From Bacteroidota bacterium (GTDB lineage: Bacteria > Bacteroidota > Bacteroidia > Flavobacteriales > Weeksellaceae): a DNA stretch of 6,324 bases. The translations under genes and the position numbers were made by a program. The DNA is taken from positions 1 to 6,324 of the forward strand of contig JAEWHB010000114.1 in the NCBI GenBank assembly GCA_023388015.1. Reading direction: 5' to 3'. The notes under the pieces are model-generated. The model was not told the DNA's origin. It did no database searches and saw nothing but the letters and a program-made list of their open reading frames with translations. Shown piece by piece: positions 1 through 6,307 of this stretch (position 1 is the first letter of the stretch; each line of letters starts with the position of its first letter).

Positions 1-97
1 ATGCAATGCACAAGGCATTTTATAGTTTTCAGTTTAAATTATAATTGTAAATGTAATTATTTTTTGGTTTTTCTGATGAATTCTTTGAAACGGATTA

Positions 98-574
98 TCA
101 GGAAATAACCAATAAAGATTTCACCCAACTTTCGGCAAGTGGAAGTTCCCAGCTTTCTTCAAATTCGCTGAGTTTAGTGATTCCGTTGTGGAAAACGCTT
201 GCATCTTCGGGAATTTCGTTGTTTTTTACTTTTTGTTTGAATTCGTTTAAAGGCAAAGTAAAAATTTCGTCTTCAATTTTATACGAAACCAGCATACGAT
301 TTAACAATCCGAAGTTGTATTTTTCTTCAAGTGCTTTGACAATCCGCGTCATACTGTCAATGGAGCAACCGGAAGCCGGCTCGACATTTTCATCGACTGC
401 CAATACGATAAATCTGTCGTAAGGTATTGCATAAGCCGCGGTAAGTTTGGCTCCGTGGGCGTTCCATTCCTGCATAAATGCATCGAGTGTGGATTCGATT
501 TCGGTTATTTCTTCGGAGTTAAAATTTCGGGTGGATTGAAAAATCCATATTTTGGAGTTTTGTGATAAATTCAT
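98..574 (-). CDS. Conserved flavobacterial protein of unknown function (often mislabelled 'ABC transporter ATPase')
   Basis: A 158-aa soluble protein with no signal peptide and no membrane segment. I recognise it as the small family that flavobacterial genomes carry under the name 'ABC transporter ATPase'. The sequence shows no Walker A P-loop, no LSGGQ signature and no Walker B, and it is far shorter than a real ABC ATPase (about 220 aa or more), so that name is not supported. Visible landmarks are an N-terminal strand with KIWIFQSTR (residues 8-16), a central IPYDRFIVLAVDE (50-62), and a GCSIDSMTR segment (69-77) with the only cysteine, C70. The ATG at 574 is chosen because a perfect TAnnTTTG element lies just upstream and the first residues look like the family's usual start. 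A terminator separates it from the protease gene, so it is probably transcribed on its own. Function unknown. Identification of the family is from memory; absence of ATPase motifs is seen directly. Confidence 0.85.
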   Translation of the reverse strand: MNLSQNSKIWIFQSTRNFNSEEITEIESTLDAFMQEWNAHGAKLTAAYAIPYDRFIVLAVDENVEPASGCSIDSMTRIVKALEEKYNFGLLNRMLVSYKIEDEIFTLPLNEFKQKVKNNEIPEDASVFHNGITKLSEFEESWELPLAESWVKSLLVIS

Positions 575-591
575 TTTGTAATTTTAAACTT

Positions 592-599
592 CAAATTTA
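592..599 (-). promoter_or_regulatory. Bacteroidota -7 element (TAnnTTTG) for the 158-aa gene
   Basis: On the minus strand this reads TAAATTTG, a perfect match to the Bacteroidota -7 consensus TAnnTTTG. It lies 17 nt before the ATG at 574, so the leader would be only about a dozen bases. The nearest TTG upstream (615-613, in the T-tract of the protease terminator) is only 13 nt away, shorter than the usual 17-20 nt, so the -33 half is weak. The position, between a terminator and a start codon, supports a real promoter. Confidence 0.5.
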
Positions 600-608
600 C
601 GAAGTTTT

Positions 609-641
609 AAAACAAAAAAAGGGATGATTGCTCATCCCTTT
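609..641 (-). terminator. Intrinsic terminator of the protease gene
   Basis: Read on the minus strand, AAAGGGATGA (641-632) pairs perfectly over 10 bp with TCATCCCTTT (627-618) around a GCAA loop, a GNRA-type tetraloop. Seven consecutive T (620-614), a G and four more T follow. It begins 17 nt after the protease stop codon. Stem, stable loop and T-tract together make a textbook rho-independent terminator. The T-tract is on the minus side only, so it should act in that direction. Confidence 0.93.
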
Positions 642-658
642 AAATTGATTACCGAAAT

Positions 659-3295
659 TTATTTCACAATTAATTTCTGATTCAAAGTGCTTGTTCCAGC
701 TTTAACAGTTACAACGTACACACCTGATGGCAGGTTTACATTGTATTTCTGATTCAATTTACCACCTTGATGGTTGAAGGTAGATTTATGAACCAATTGT
801 CCTGCCGCATTATAAATGATAGTGGTTACTTCACCAGCTTTTATATTTTTAGCGTCAATATAAAATTCTCCATTACTTGGATTTGGGAACAGGGAAATTG
901 AATTGTATCCATTCAAATCAGACACACTTAAATCGTCCAGTTCTCTGTTACAAATTTCAATTGCCCAAGAATTAATACTACCCGTTGCCCCTGGGTTATT
1001 GTCAGAAGCGAAAAGATTCCATTCACCGGCTGCATTGTGACCTTTGAATACTGCCAAAGTTTCGTTTGGAGAGAAATTACCCGCAACCGGCGAAGCACAA
1101 GTGATATTTGGCAAGCCATCTTCAAAAGTTGATTCTATACCGGATCTCCCCGTACAAGTACGGTTCCATACCAAAGCTCTTGTTCCGTATGGACTTTCAA
1201 GGCCAATGTTTAAATGTCCGACATTTGGGTGGGAAACATTTAAGCTAACTTTGAATTTAGTAATTGCGCCAGTGTTATCGACGTTTAGAGGCACTAAAAC
1301 TTCAGGAGAAGTGATTTGACTTCCGCCTGGACCGTCGATAATATTTATGGCAGGACCTGAATAAGTATATGTATTACAAACTTCCCCAATAACTGTATAG
1401 TCTATTACGAAACTTGGACTTACTGCATAGAAAACATTATCAACCGGTTCGATTAAGATATATGCATTTTCTGATTGTGAGTTAGCAGGTATGGAAATGG
1501 ACTCACTGCCGTCATTTGGTGTGTTTGCCAAAATCGTATCAAAACTATTTCCACCATCTGTTGAAAGTTTAATATTTACATTCCCCACATTTACCGGAGC
1601 AGCATTGGTATTTGCAACATCCCATGTTACTAAAAGGGAATTCCCTGAAGCTGCTGATTGCGCTTCAATAGGAGCTGTTACTAAAAATGGACCTGAGTCT
1701 GCCGTAACCGTCACTCTTGCATCATCACGTGCTACTTGAGGTTGAGTTGGATGGTTATTTCTCGTGGTTAATGAAAAATTATGTTGTCTTGATATACTAG
1801 ATACCGATTCCCATGTCGTGGAAAGAACACCTCCTAATACTTTTGGGAATTCAGGGAAGTATCTAATTGGTTCTCCAACCGGATATTCTGATTTAAAATT
1901 GGGACCGGTAGGTTTGGTCGGATATGCTTTTGAATTATTTCCATATTGTGCGGATGATGCATTATCAATCTGCTCCCAATTGTGTGTGTACTGTTCGCTT
2001 TCCGGTCCTGTTACTGTTCCATTTAATATAAAAGGAGTTGAATGGGGGATTGTATAATCGGCACCTGCATTAACAACGGGTGGATTGAGCGACATGGGTG
2101 TTGAAATCCCACAAGAAGGAACTTGATTCAAGCGGGTGTTAATTTGTTGAATACTTGCAGAGTGGTAATAATCGTATGAATTAGCCTGAACATCCAAATT
2201 TCCTGTAATTCCGGTATAAGCCATGATTGTGTTTCCACTTCCTACTTCTACAGGACGACCTATTTGACTACCATAAAATGTATAGGTATGTCCAGCCCCC
2301 AATTGGTGTCCCATTTCATGAGCCACATAATCTATGTCGAAAGATGCTCCTTCGGGAATATTGTGAGCTGTCCAACCACCTGCTTTCAAACTGGATCCAC
2401 AAATTCCATTTAAATAAGCAGCTCCATTGGCTGCTTCTCTATCTACCAAATGCCCTAAGTCATAATTACTTGGTGAAATAATGCTTGAAATGACAGAATT
2501 TGCCTGATCAGGGCCTCCACTGGTATAAGGATCTGAAGAAGGATTTGTAAAGATCAAACTTTCAACATCATCAATGAGATTAAAATGAATAGCCAGGTCT
2601 TTTTCAAATACTCCATTTAACCTGGTCATCGTATCATTGAAGGCTGCCAAAACATCTGCTACCGTTCCTCCGTGATATTGCCCATATTCCCCTGTACAAG
2701 ATAATGCTAGTCTGAATGTTCTAAAATTACCCGCCATGGTTGCTTCAGATGTTGCAAAGTCTTCAACCTCAAAATTTAATTCCTCATTCTCAAAAACATT
2801 GCATTCAAAATGATCATTATGTTTGCGGTGTTTTGACGAATTATAAACAATATAAACATCATTGTTTTCAGTATAAGGTTCTATAAAAACACTTTCGCCG
2901 GCATTGAGCATCATGGAAGAAATCCCTTTGTGCGAGATACTCATCCGAAGATATGAAGCTGCATTGTCTAAACCTTTTCCAACATAAGATCGAATTCCGG
3001 GATATTTCAGCTGTAAATTGGTCTCGAAATTAGACGCTTCCCATACTTCAAATCTCTCCAACTCACCTTTTGCATTGGGCATTAATATAACAACACCCGA
3101 TTCAGTGGCAAATCGTTCAGGAGCATTTACTAATTTGCTTCTGATTTGGTCTACATTTAGCGAATAAAGTCCTGAGGGTTGTATGTCCACCTTGGATTTT
3201 TTCACTTCTTGATTCTTAAGGTTCACTTTATTCCACTGTGCTGAAAGTGAAATCGGTATTAAGCAAACCAAAGTCAATAAAAGTTTGAGTTTCAT
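659..3295 (-). CDS. Secreted reprolysin-like zinc metalloprotease with P-domain and T9SS type A sorting domain
   Basis: An 878-aa extracellular endopeptidase. The ATG at 3295 is preferred over the in-frame ATG at 3340 because it opens directly with a signal peptide (MKLKLLLTLV, predicted cleavage after SLSA, residue 19), and the candidate -7 element overlaps the upstream ATG. Domains: propeptide about 20-185; metzincin catalytic domain about 190-398 with zinc site HEMGHQLGAGH (H326, H330, H336; catalytic E327) and Met-turn NTIMAY (M358); two or so Ig-like modules about 405-640, the first resembling PKD/REJ repeats (NAGADYTI, then a W near 440); proprotein-convertase P-domain about 647-781 (GHLNIGLESPYGT, GEWNLFASDN); T9SS type A sorting domain about 798-878 (FPNPSNGEF, GQLV, LPSGVYVV, KLIVK). 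Family knowledge: such proteins cross the inner membrane by Sec, the outer by type IX secretion, and the C-terminal domain is then removed. All catalytic residues are present and the frame is intact. The natural substrate cannot be inferred. Confidence 0.93.
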   Translation of the reverse strand: MKLKLLLTLVCLIPISLSAQWNKVNLKNQEVKKSKVDIQPSGLYSLNVDQIRSKLVNAPERFATESGVVILMPNAKGELERFEVWEASNFETNLQLKYPGIRSYVGKGLDNAASYLRMSISHKGISSMMLNAGESVFIEPYTENNDVYIVYNSSKHRKHNDHFECNVFENEELNFEVEDFATSEATMAGNFRTFRLALSCTGEYGQYHGGTVADVLAAFNDTMTRLNGVFEKDLAIHFNLIDDVESLIFTNPSSDPYTSGGPDQANSVISSIISPSNYDLGHLVDREAANGAAYLNGICGSSLKAGGWTAHNIPEGASFDIDYVAHEMGHQLGAGHTYTFYGSQIGRPVEVGSGNTIMAYTGITGNLDVQANSYDYYHSASIQQINTRLNQVPSCGISTPMSLNPPVVNAGADYTIPHSTPFILNGTVTGPESEQYTHNWEQIDNASSAQYGNNSKAYPTKPTGPNFKSEYPVGEPIRYFPEFPKVLGGVLSTTWESVSSISRQHNFSLTTRNNHPTQPQVARDDARVTVTADSGPFLVTAPIEAQSAASGNSLLVTWDVANTNAAPVNVGNVNIKLSTDGGNSFDTILANTPNDGSESISIPANSQSENAYILIEPVDNVFYAVSPSFVIDYTVIGEVCNTYTYSGPAINIIDGPGGSQITSPEVLVPLNVDNTGAITKFKVSLNVSHPNVGHLNIGLESPYGTRALVWNRTCTGRSGIESTFEDGLPNITCASPVAGNFSPNETLAVFKGHNAAGEWNLFASDNNPGATGSINSWAIEICNRELDDLSVSDLNGYNSISLFPNPSNGEFYIDAKNIKAGEVTTIIYNAAGQLVHKSTFNHQGGKLNQKYNVNLPSGVYVVTVKAGTSTLNQKLIVK

Positions 3296-3333
3296 TTTGT
3301 TATTAATTAAGATTATTTTATTTTCATCTAAAT

Positions 3334-3362
3334 TAAACATAAATTATCAAGAATGAAAGCAA
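3334..3362 (-). promoter_or_regulatory. Candidate promoter of the protease gene
   Basis: On the minus strand TTG (3362-3360), an 18-nt spacer and TATGTTTA (3341-3334) resemble the Bacteroidota promoter TTG-N17-20-TAnnTTTG, with one mismatch at the last base of the -7 element. Transcription would begin near 3328, giving a leader of about 30 nt before the ATG at 3295 and excluding the in-frame ATG at 3340. The -33 half lies inside the first codons of the divergent lipoprotein gene. AT-rich DNA produces such matches by chance, so confidence is limited. Confidence 0.4.
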
Positions 3363-3781
3363 TTATTTTATATACTCTGTTAATTTTCATGACATTGGGT
3401 TGTAATGAAACTAAAAATTTAAAAGGTGAAAACGCTATGTCTGTCTCCTTAAATCATCAAAGTGAAGCTAGAAATGTAAAACTAACTTTACATCCATCCT
3501 TCTATATTATGGAAATACAGGGCGAAGCTTACCGATATGATTTAGACTCTGCTAAATGGTCTGAACTAAATGAAATCCTCAAAAAAGTAAAAGTCGAAAA
3601 TTTGGCCAATTATACAGCCCCGGAGATCGGCGGTAGATTTGTGGAAAAGGAACTAAAAAGCCAGATTACCATACAAAATAACGAAGGAGAATTTGCGTCC
3701 CAAATATTTTTCAATTCAAATGTTCCTGAAGAATTACGTGAACTTTACCTATATTTAGATTCCTATTTCCCAGTTAATTAA
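3353..3781 (+). CDS. Small orphan lipoprotein
   Basis: A 142-aa predicted lipoprotein of unknown function. It opens with a lysine and a hydrophobic stretch and has a lipobox TLGC with the lipidated cysteine at C17. The residues after it (NETKNLKGE) lack the cluster of adjacent acidic residues typical of Bacteroidota surface-lipoprotein export signals, so a periplasm-facing anchor is more likely. The mature part has no further cysteines and no recognisable domain; a WSELNEILKKV helix (about 69-79) followed by APEIGGRF and a C-terminal strand/helix pattern resembles other small uncharacterised flavobacterial lipoproteins. It is divergent from the protease gene (57 nt between starts) and convergent with mgsA (6 nt between stops), so it is transcribed alone. 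A weak TTG-N19-TATTTTCA at 3297-3326 could serve as its promoter. A link to the protease is only suggested by position. The ORF is convincing because of its lipobox and intact reading frame. Confidence 0.83.
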   Translation: MKAIILYTLLIFMTLGCNETKNLKGENAMSVSLNHQSEARNVKLTLHPSFYIMEIQGEAYRYDLDSAKWSELNEILKKVKVENLANYTAPEIGGRFVEKELKSQITIQNNEGEFASQIFFNSNVPEELRELYLYLDSYFPVN

Positions 3782-3798
3782 ATCTGATTATCTCAGAT
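3782..3798. other. Short inverted repeat between convergent genes
   Basis: ATCTGA (3782-3787) and TCAGAT (3793-3798) form a perfect 6-bp stem around a 5-nt loop. It covers the gap between the lipoprotein stop and the mgsA stop and the last codons of mgsA. There is no T-tract on either side, so it is at most a weak bidirectional terminator or 3'-end stabiliser. A 6-bp stem can arise by chance. Confidence 0.3.
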
Positions 3799-4153
3799 GA
3801 TCAATTAACAAAGATGCTGTGGCTGGATTGGTTGCAAGCGGCACATTCCAAACATCACAAAGTCGCATGAGCATAGCAATGTCGGGTTCATGCGGATGAC
3901 GGTCGAGGGGATCGCGAAAGAAAAACACCATATTGGTTTTGCCTTCGGCGACTCTTGCGGCAATCTGCGCATCTCCTCCTCTGGGTCCGGAAAGCATTTT
4001 TTGAACTTTAAGTCCGGTTTTCTCCACGAAATTCCCCGTGGTTCCGGTTGCTATTATCTGAACATCGTTGTTTTTGAGTTTGTCGAAATTCTGCATCAGA
4101 AAATTGACCATTTCTGCTTTTTTCCCGTCGTGTGCAATGATTGCAAGTTCCAT
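3788..4153 (-). CDS. mgsA: Methylglyoxal synthase (EC 4.2.3.3)
   Basis: Converts dihydroxyacetone phosphate to methylglyoxal and inorganic phosphate in the cytoplasm, opening a bypass of lower glycolysis when phosphate is scarce or sugar phosphates build up. The 121-aa protein covers the whole MGS-like domain; the E. coli enzyme (152 aa) has longer ends. Motifs in order: IAHDGKK (H8, D9), the phosphate-binding ATGTTGN (35-41), SGPRGGDAQIA with the expected catalytic aspartate D61, FFRDPLDRHPHEPD with D81, H88 and D91, and NPATA (109-113). These correspond to H19, D20, D71, D91, H98 and D101 of E. coli MgsA, so the enzyme should be active. It starts 24 nt after the CCG-domain gene on the same strand and is probably the last gene of that operon. 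An imperfect 7-bp stem with one bulge (4154-4173) lies directly before the ATG; its meaning is unclear. Confidence 0.96.
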   Translation of the reverse strand: MELAIIAHDGKKAEMVNFLMQNFDKLKNNDVQIIATGTTGNFVEKTGLKVQKMLSGPRGGDAQIAARVAEGKTNMVFFFRDPLDRHPHEPDIAMLMRLCDVWNVPLATNPATASLLIDHLR

Positions 4154-4177
4154 AATCCGAAAAATATTCGATTAATC

Positions 4178-4960
4178 TTATAAATCTTCTGCTTCCGCAA
4201 TCAATTCCGCCAAATCTTTGACCAACACTTCGGTTTCTTTGTTTTTGCTTTTCACGCCGTCGGTCATCATGGTATTACAGAAAGGACAACCGGTTGCGAT
4301 GATTTGGGGTTGGATTTCCAGTGCTTCTTCAGTTCTTTCTACGTTGATGTCTTTTCTGCCCGGCTCCGGTTCTTTGAACATTTGTGCTCCTCCGGCTCCA
4401 CAGCAAAGTCCACGAGTGCGGCAGCGTTTCATTTCCACGAGTTCTGCGTCTAATTTTTCAATCAATGTACGCGGCGCTTCATAGATATTATTACCTCGTC
4501 CCAAATAACAAGGATCGTGGAAAGTGATTCGTTTTCCTTTGAAAGGTTTATTTCCTTCGATGGTCAATTTCCCTTCATTGATGAGTTTTTGAAGGAATTG
4601 GGAATGGTGAAGCACTTCGTAATTTCCGCCCAGCGAAGGATATTCGTTTTTCAGCGTATTGAAACAATGCGGACAGGTGGTCACAATGGTTTTGATTTCG
4701 TAGGCATTCAGTACTTCGATGTTCATCATGGCCTGCATTTGAAACGCAAATTCATTTCCGGCTCTTTTGGCCGGATCGCCTGTACAACCTTCTTCGGTTC
4801 CCAAAACGGCGAATTCGGTTCCTACTTTATTCAGAATTTTTACAAATGCGCGGGTAATTTTTTTGGCTCTGTCGTCGAAACTTCCGGCACATCCCACCCA
4901 GAATAAAACTTCGGGTTGTTTGCCTTCTGCCATATATTGCGCCATTGTTTTTACTTCCAT
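4178..4960 (-). CDS. Cysteine-rich (CCG-domain, HdrB-like) Fe-S oxidoreductase subunit
   Basis: A 260-aa soluble protein made of two cysteine-rich (CCG, DUF224) repeats, as in heterodisulfide reductase HdrB/HdrD, GlpC, LutA and the FadF/EMO proteins. Repeat 1 has C24 (VGCAG), C59 in EEGCTGDPAKRAGNE and C96/C99 (CPHC). Repeat 2 has C151 (DPCYLGR), C186-C187 (CCGAGG) and C225/C228 (CPFC). Repeat 2 fits the CX31-39CCX35-37CxxC pattern that binds a non-cubane [4Fe-4S] cluster in HdrB; repeat 1 has CTG instead of CCG. The CTGDPAKRAGNE block is, to my recollection, typical of FadF/EMO-type ETF:menaquinone oxidoreductases. The chosen ATG has an AGGAAG sequence a few bases upstream, while a second ATG at codon 6 is possible. 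It starts 18 nt after the membrane Fe-S gene, so the two probably form one complex at the cytoplasmic face of the inner membrane. The exact electron donor is not shown by the sequence. Confidence 0.9.
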   Translation of the reverse strand: MEVKTMAQYMAEGKQPEVLFWVGCAGSFDDRAKKITRAFVKILNKVGTEFAVLGTEEGCTGDPAKRAGNEFAFQMQAMMNIEVLNAYEIKTIVTTCPHCFNTLKNEYPSLGGNYEVLHHSQFLQKLINEGKLTIEGNKPFKGKRITFHDPCYLGRGNNIYEAPRTLIEKLDAELVEMKRCRTRGLCCGAGGAQMFKEPEPGRKDINVERTEEALEIQPQIIATGCPFCNTMMTDGVKSKNKETEVLVKDLAELIAEAEDL

Positions 4961-4978
4961 CTCGCTTCCTTTAATATT

Positions 4979-6307
4979 TTAATCTTTTGCCCAATTCAGT
5001 CGATCCTGTTGGTTGAACTGCCATGGGGCGCTGTTGTTTTCTATGTTGGACATCATCAGATTTAATTCCTGAGGTGCCGCCGATTCTTCCATGACCAAGT
5101 ATCTTCTCAAATCCATGATAATGGAAAGTGGATCAATGTTAATCGGACAAGCTTGTGTACAGGCATTACAAGTCGTACATGCCCAAAGTTCTTCAGCAGA
5201 AATATAATCATGAACCAATTTCTTTCCGTCGTCCTCCCATTTTCCTTTTTCGTCGATGATTTTACTGACATCCTCGATTCTGTCGCGGGTATCCATCATG
5301 ATTTTTCGGGGCGATAGTTTTTTGCCGGTGATATTGGCTGGACATTCGGCTGTACAACGTCCGCATTCGGTACAAGTATAAGCATTCAGCAACTGAACAC
5401 CATTTAAATCAAAGATATCTTTGGCTCCGAAGGTTTCCGGTTCTGTCATTTCGGTTCCTTCCGGTGGTGCTGCAAATGGATCAGCGTTGGGATCCATCAT
5501 CAGTTTTACTTCATTGGTTACCGATTCCAGGTTGTTGAATTCTCCTTTTGGTTTTAATTTGGAAAAATAAGTATTCGGAAAAGCTAAAATGATATGCAAA
5601 TGTTTCGAATAGTATAAATAATTCAGGAAGAATAAAATCCCTACGATATGGAACCACCAGCAAATTCTTTCAATGATAATTAGAGTAGATTCACTCAAAC
5701 CACTAAGCAAAGGTTCGGTCAGCCATCCACTGATGAGGAAACTTCCGGTTTGGGTATAATGTTCCGAACCTAATTTCTGCAAAGCTGCATCGGCTCCGTT
5801 CATGGTAAGAAGCGCCACCATAAATGCAACTTCCATATAAAGGATATAATTGGCATCGGCTTTGGGCCAGCCTTTCATTTCGGGATTCAGGAAACGTCGA
5901 ACTTTGACGATGTTTCGGCGAATCAAGAAAATGATACAGGAAATCATGACCATAAAGGCGAGGAATTCAAAGAATCCGATCATGGCTGTATAGAAACCAC
6001 CGAGGAAGCTCAAAACACGATGGGTTCCGAAAATTCCATCAATCAGGATTTCCATCACTTCTATGTTGATCAATAGAAAACCGACATACACAAAACCGTG
6101 TAGTATGGCGGGAATGGGACGAACGCCCATTTTCCCTTGTCCGAGTGCGACCCGGAACATGGTTTTCCATCTTTCGCCGGGGTTGTCAAACCGATTAATC
6201 GGTTTTCCCAGTTTGATGTTTCGAATGATCTTTTTTACGTTTCGGCTGAAAAACCAAATCGCATACCCCAATATCAGGATAAAAATGATGTTGTCTATGT
6301 ACTGCAT
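4979..6307 (-). CDS. Membrane-anchored 4Fe-4S dicluster oxidoreductase subunit (HdrE/HdrC-like fusion)
   Basis: A 442-aa inner-membrane electron-transfer protein. The N-terminal part has five hydrophobic segments (about 5-21, 66-90, 102-129, 153-175 and 207-233), in the manner of the NarI/HdrE cytochrome b family. Basic residues after segments 1, 3 and 5 put the C-terminus in the cytoplasm. H70 in segment 2 and H220 in segment 5, with H236 and H238 close by, are candidate heme b ligands. After an acidic, proline-rich linker (about 250-295) comes a ferredoxin-like domain with two 4Fe-4S motifs: CTECGRCTAECP (C312, C315, C318, C322) and CTTCNACTQACP (C377, C380, C383, C387). The FadF/EMO and HdrDE architecture continues with CCG repeats; here these are encoded by the next gene, 18 nt away. 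Likely role: transfer of electrons between the CCG partner and menaquinone. The ATG at 6307 is the first possible in frame and starts directly at the first membrane segment. The family is clear; the reaction is inferred. Confidence 0.9.
   Translation of the reverse strand: MQYIDNIIFILILGYAIWFFSRNVKKIIRNIKLGKPINRFDNPGERWKTMFRVALGQGKMGVRPIPAILHGFVYVGFLLINIEVMEILIDGIFGTHRVLSFLGGFYTAMIGFFEFLAFMVMISCIIFLIRRNIVKVRRFLNPEMKGWPKADANYILYMEVAFMVALLTMNGADAALQKLGSEHYTQTGSFLISGWLTEPLLSGLSESTLIIIERICWWFHIVGILFFLNYLYYSKHLHIILAFPNTYFSKLKPKGEFNNLESVTNEVKLMMDPNADPFAAPPEGTEMTEPETFGAKDIFDLNGVQLLNAYTCTECGRCTAECPANITGKKLSPRKIMMDTRDRIEDVSKIIDEKGKWEDDGKKLVHDYISAEELWACTTCNACTQACPINIDPLSIIMDLRRYLVMEESAAPQELNLMMSNIENNSAPWQFNQQDRLNWAKD

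Noticed and set aside
1..97. AATGC-ACAAG-GCATT inverted repeat at 5-19 followed by a few T, possible terminator; otherwise AT-rich sequence downstream of the 158-aa gene
   Set aside because: The stem has only 5 bp with a weak T-run, and it faces the plus strand, where no gene is seen ending. No terminator for the minus-strand gene was found in this stretch.
1044..2481. Several plus-strand open frames of 80-100 codons inside the protease gene
   Set aside because: They lie opposite a strongly supported coding frame, show no domain or signal features and have unnatural residue patterns, so they are antisense shadows.
3303..3310. TTAATTAA palindrome, repeated at 3774-3781
   Set aside because: An 8-base AT-only palindrome occurring twice in AT-rich intergenic or stop-codon sequence is expected by chance; no paired structure or flanking duplication was seen.
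4154..4177. TATTTTTC (near TAnnTTTG) just before mgsA as its own promoter
   Set aside because: It is only a few bases from the start codon, and the upstream TTG is about 31 nt away, outside the normal spacing. Co-transcription with the preceding gene is simpler.
4218..4982. Plus-strand frames of 71-129 codons opposite the CCG-domain gene
   Set aside because: They are antisense to a gene with clear catalytic-type cysteine motifs and contain no recognisable protein features.
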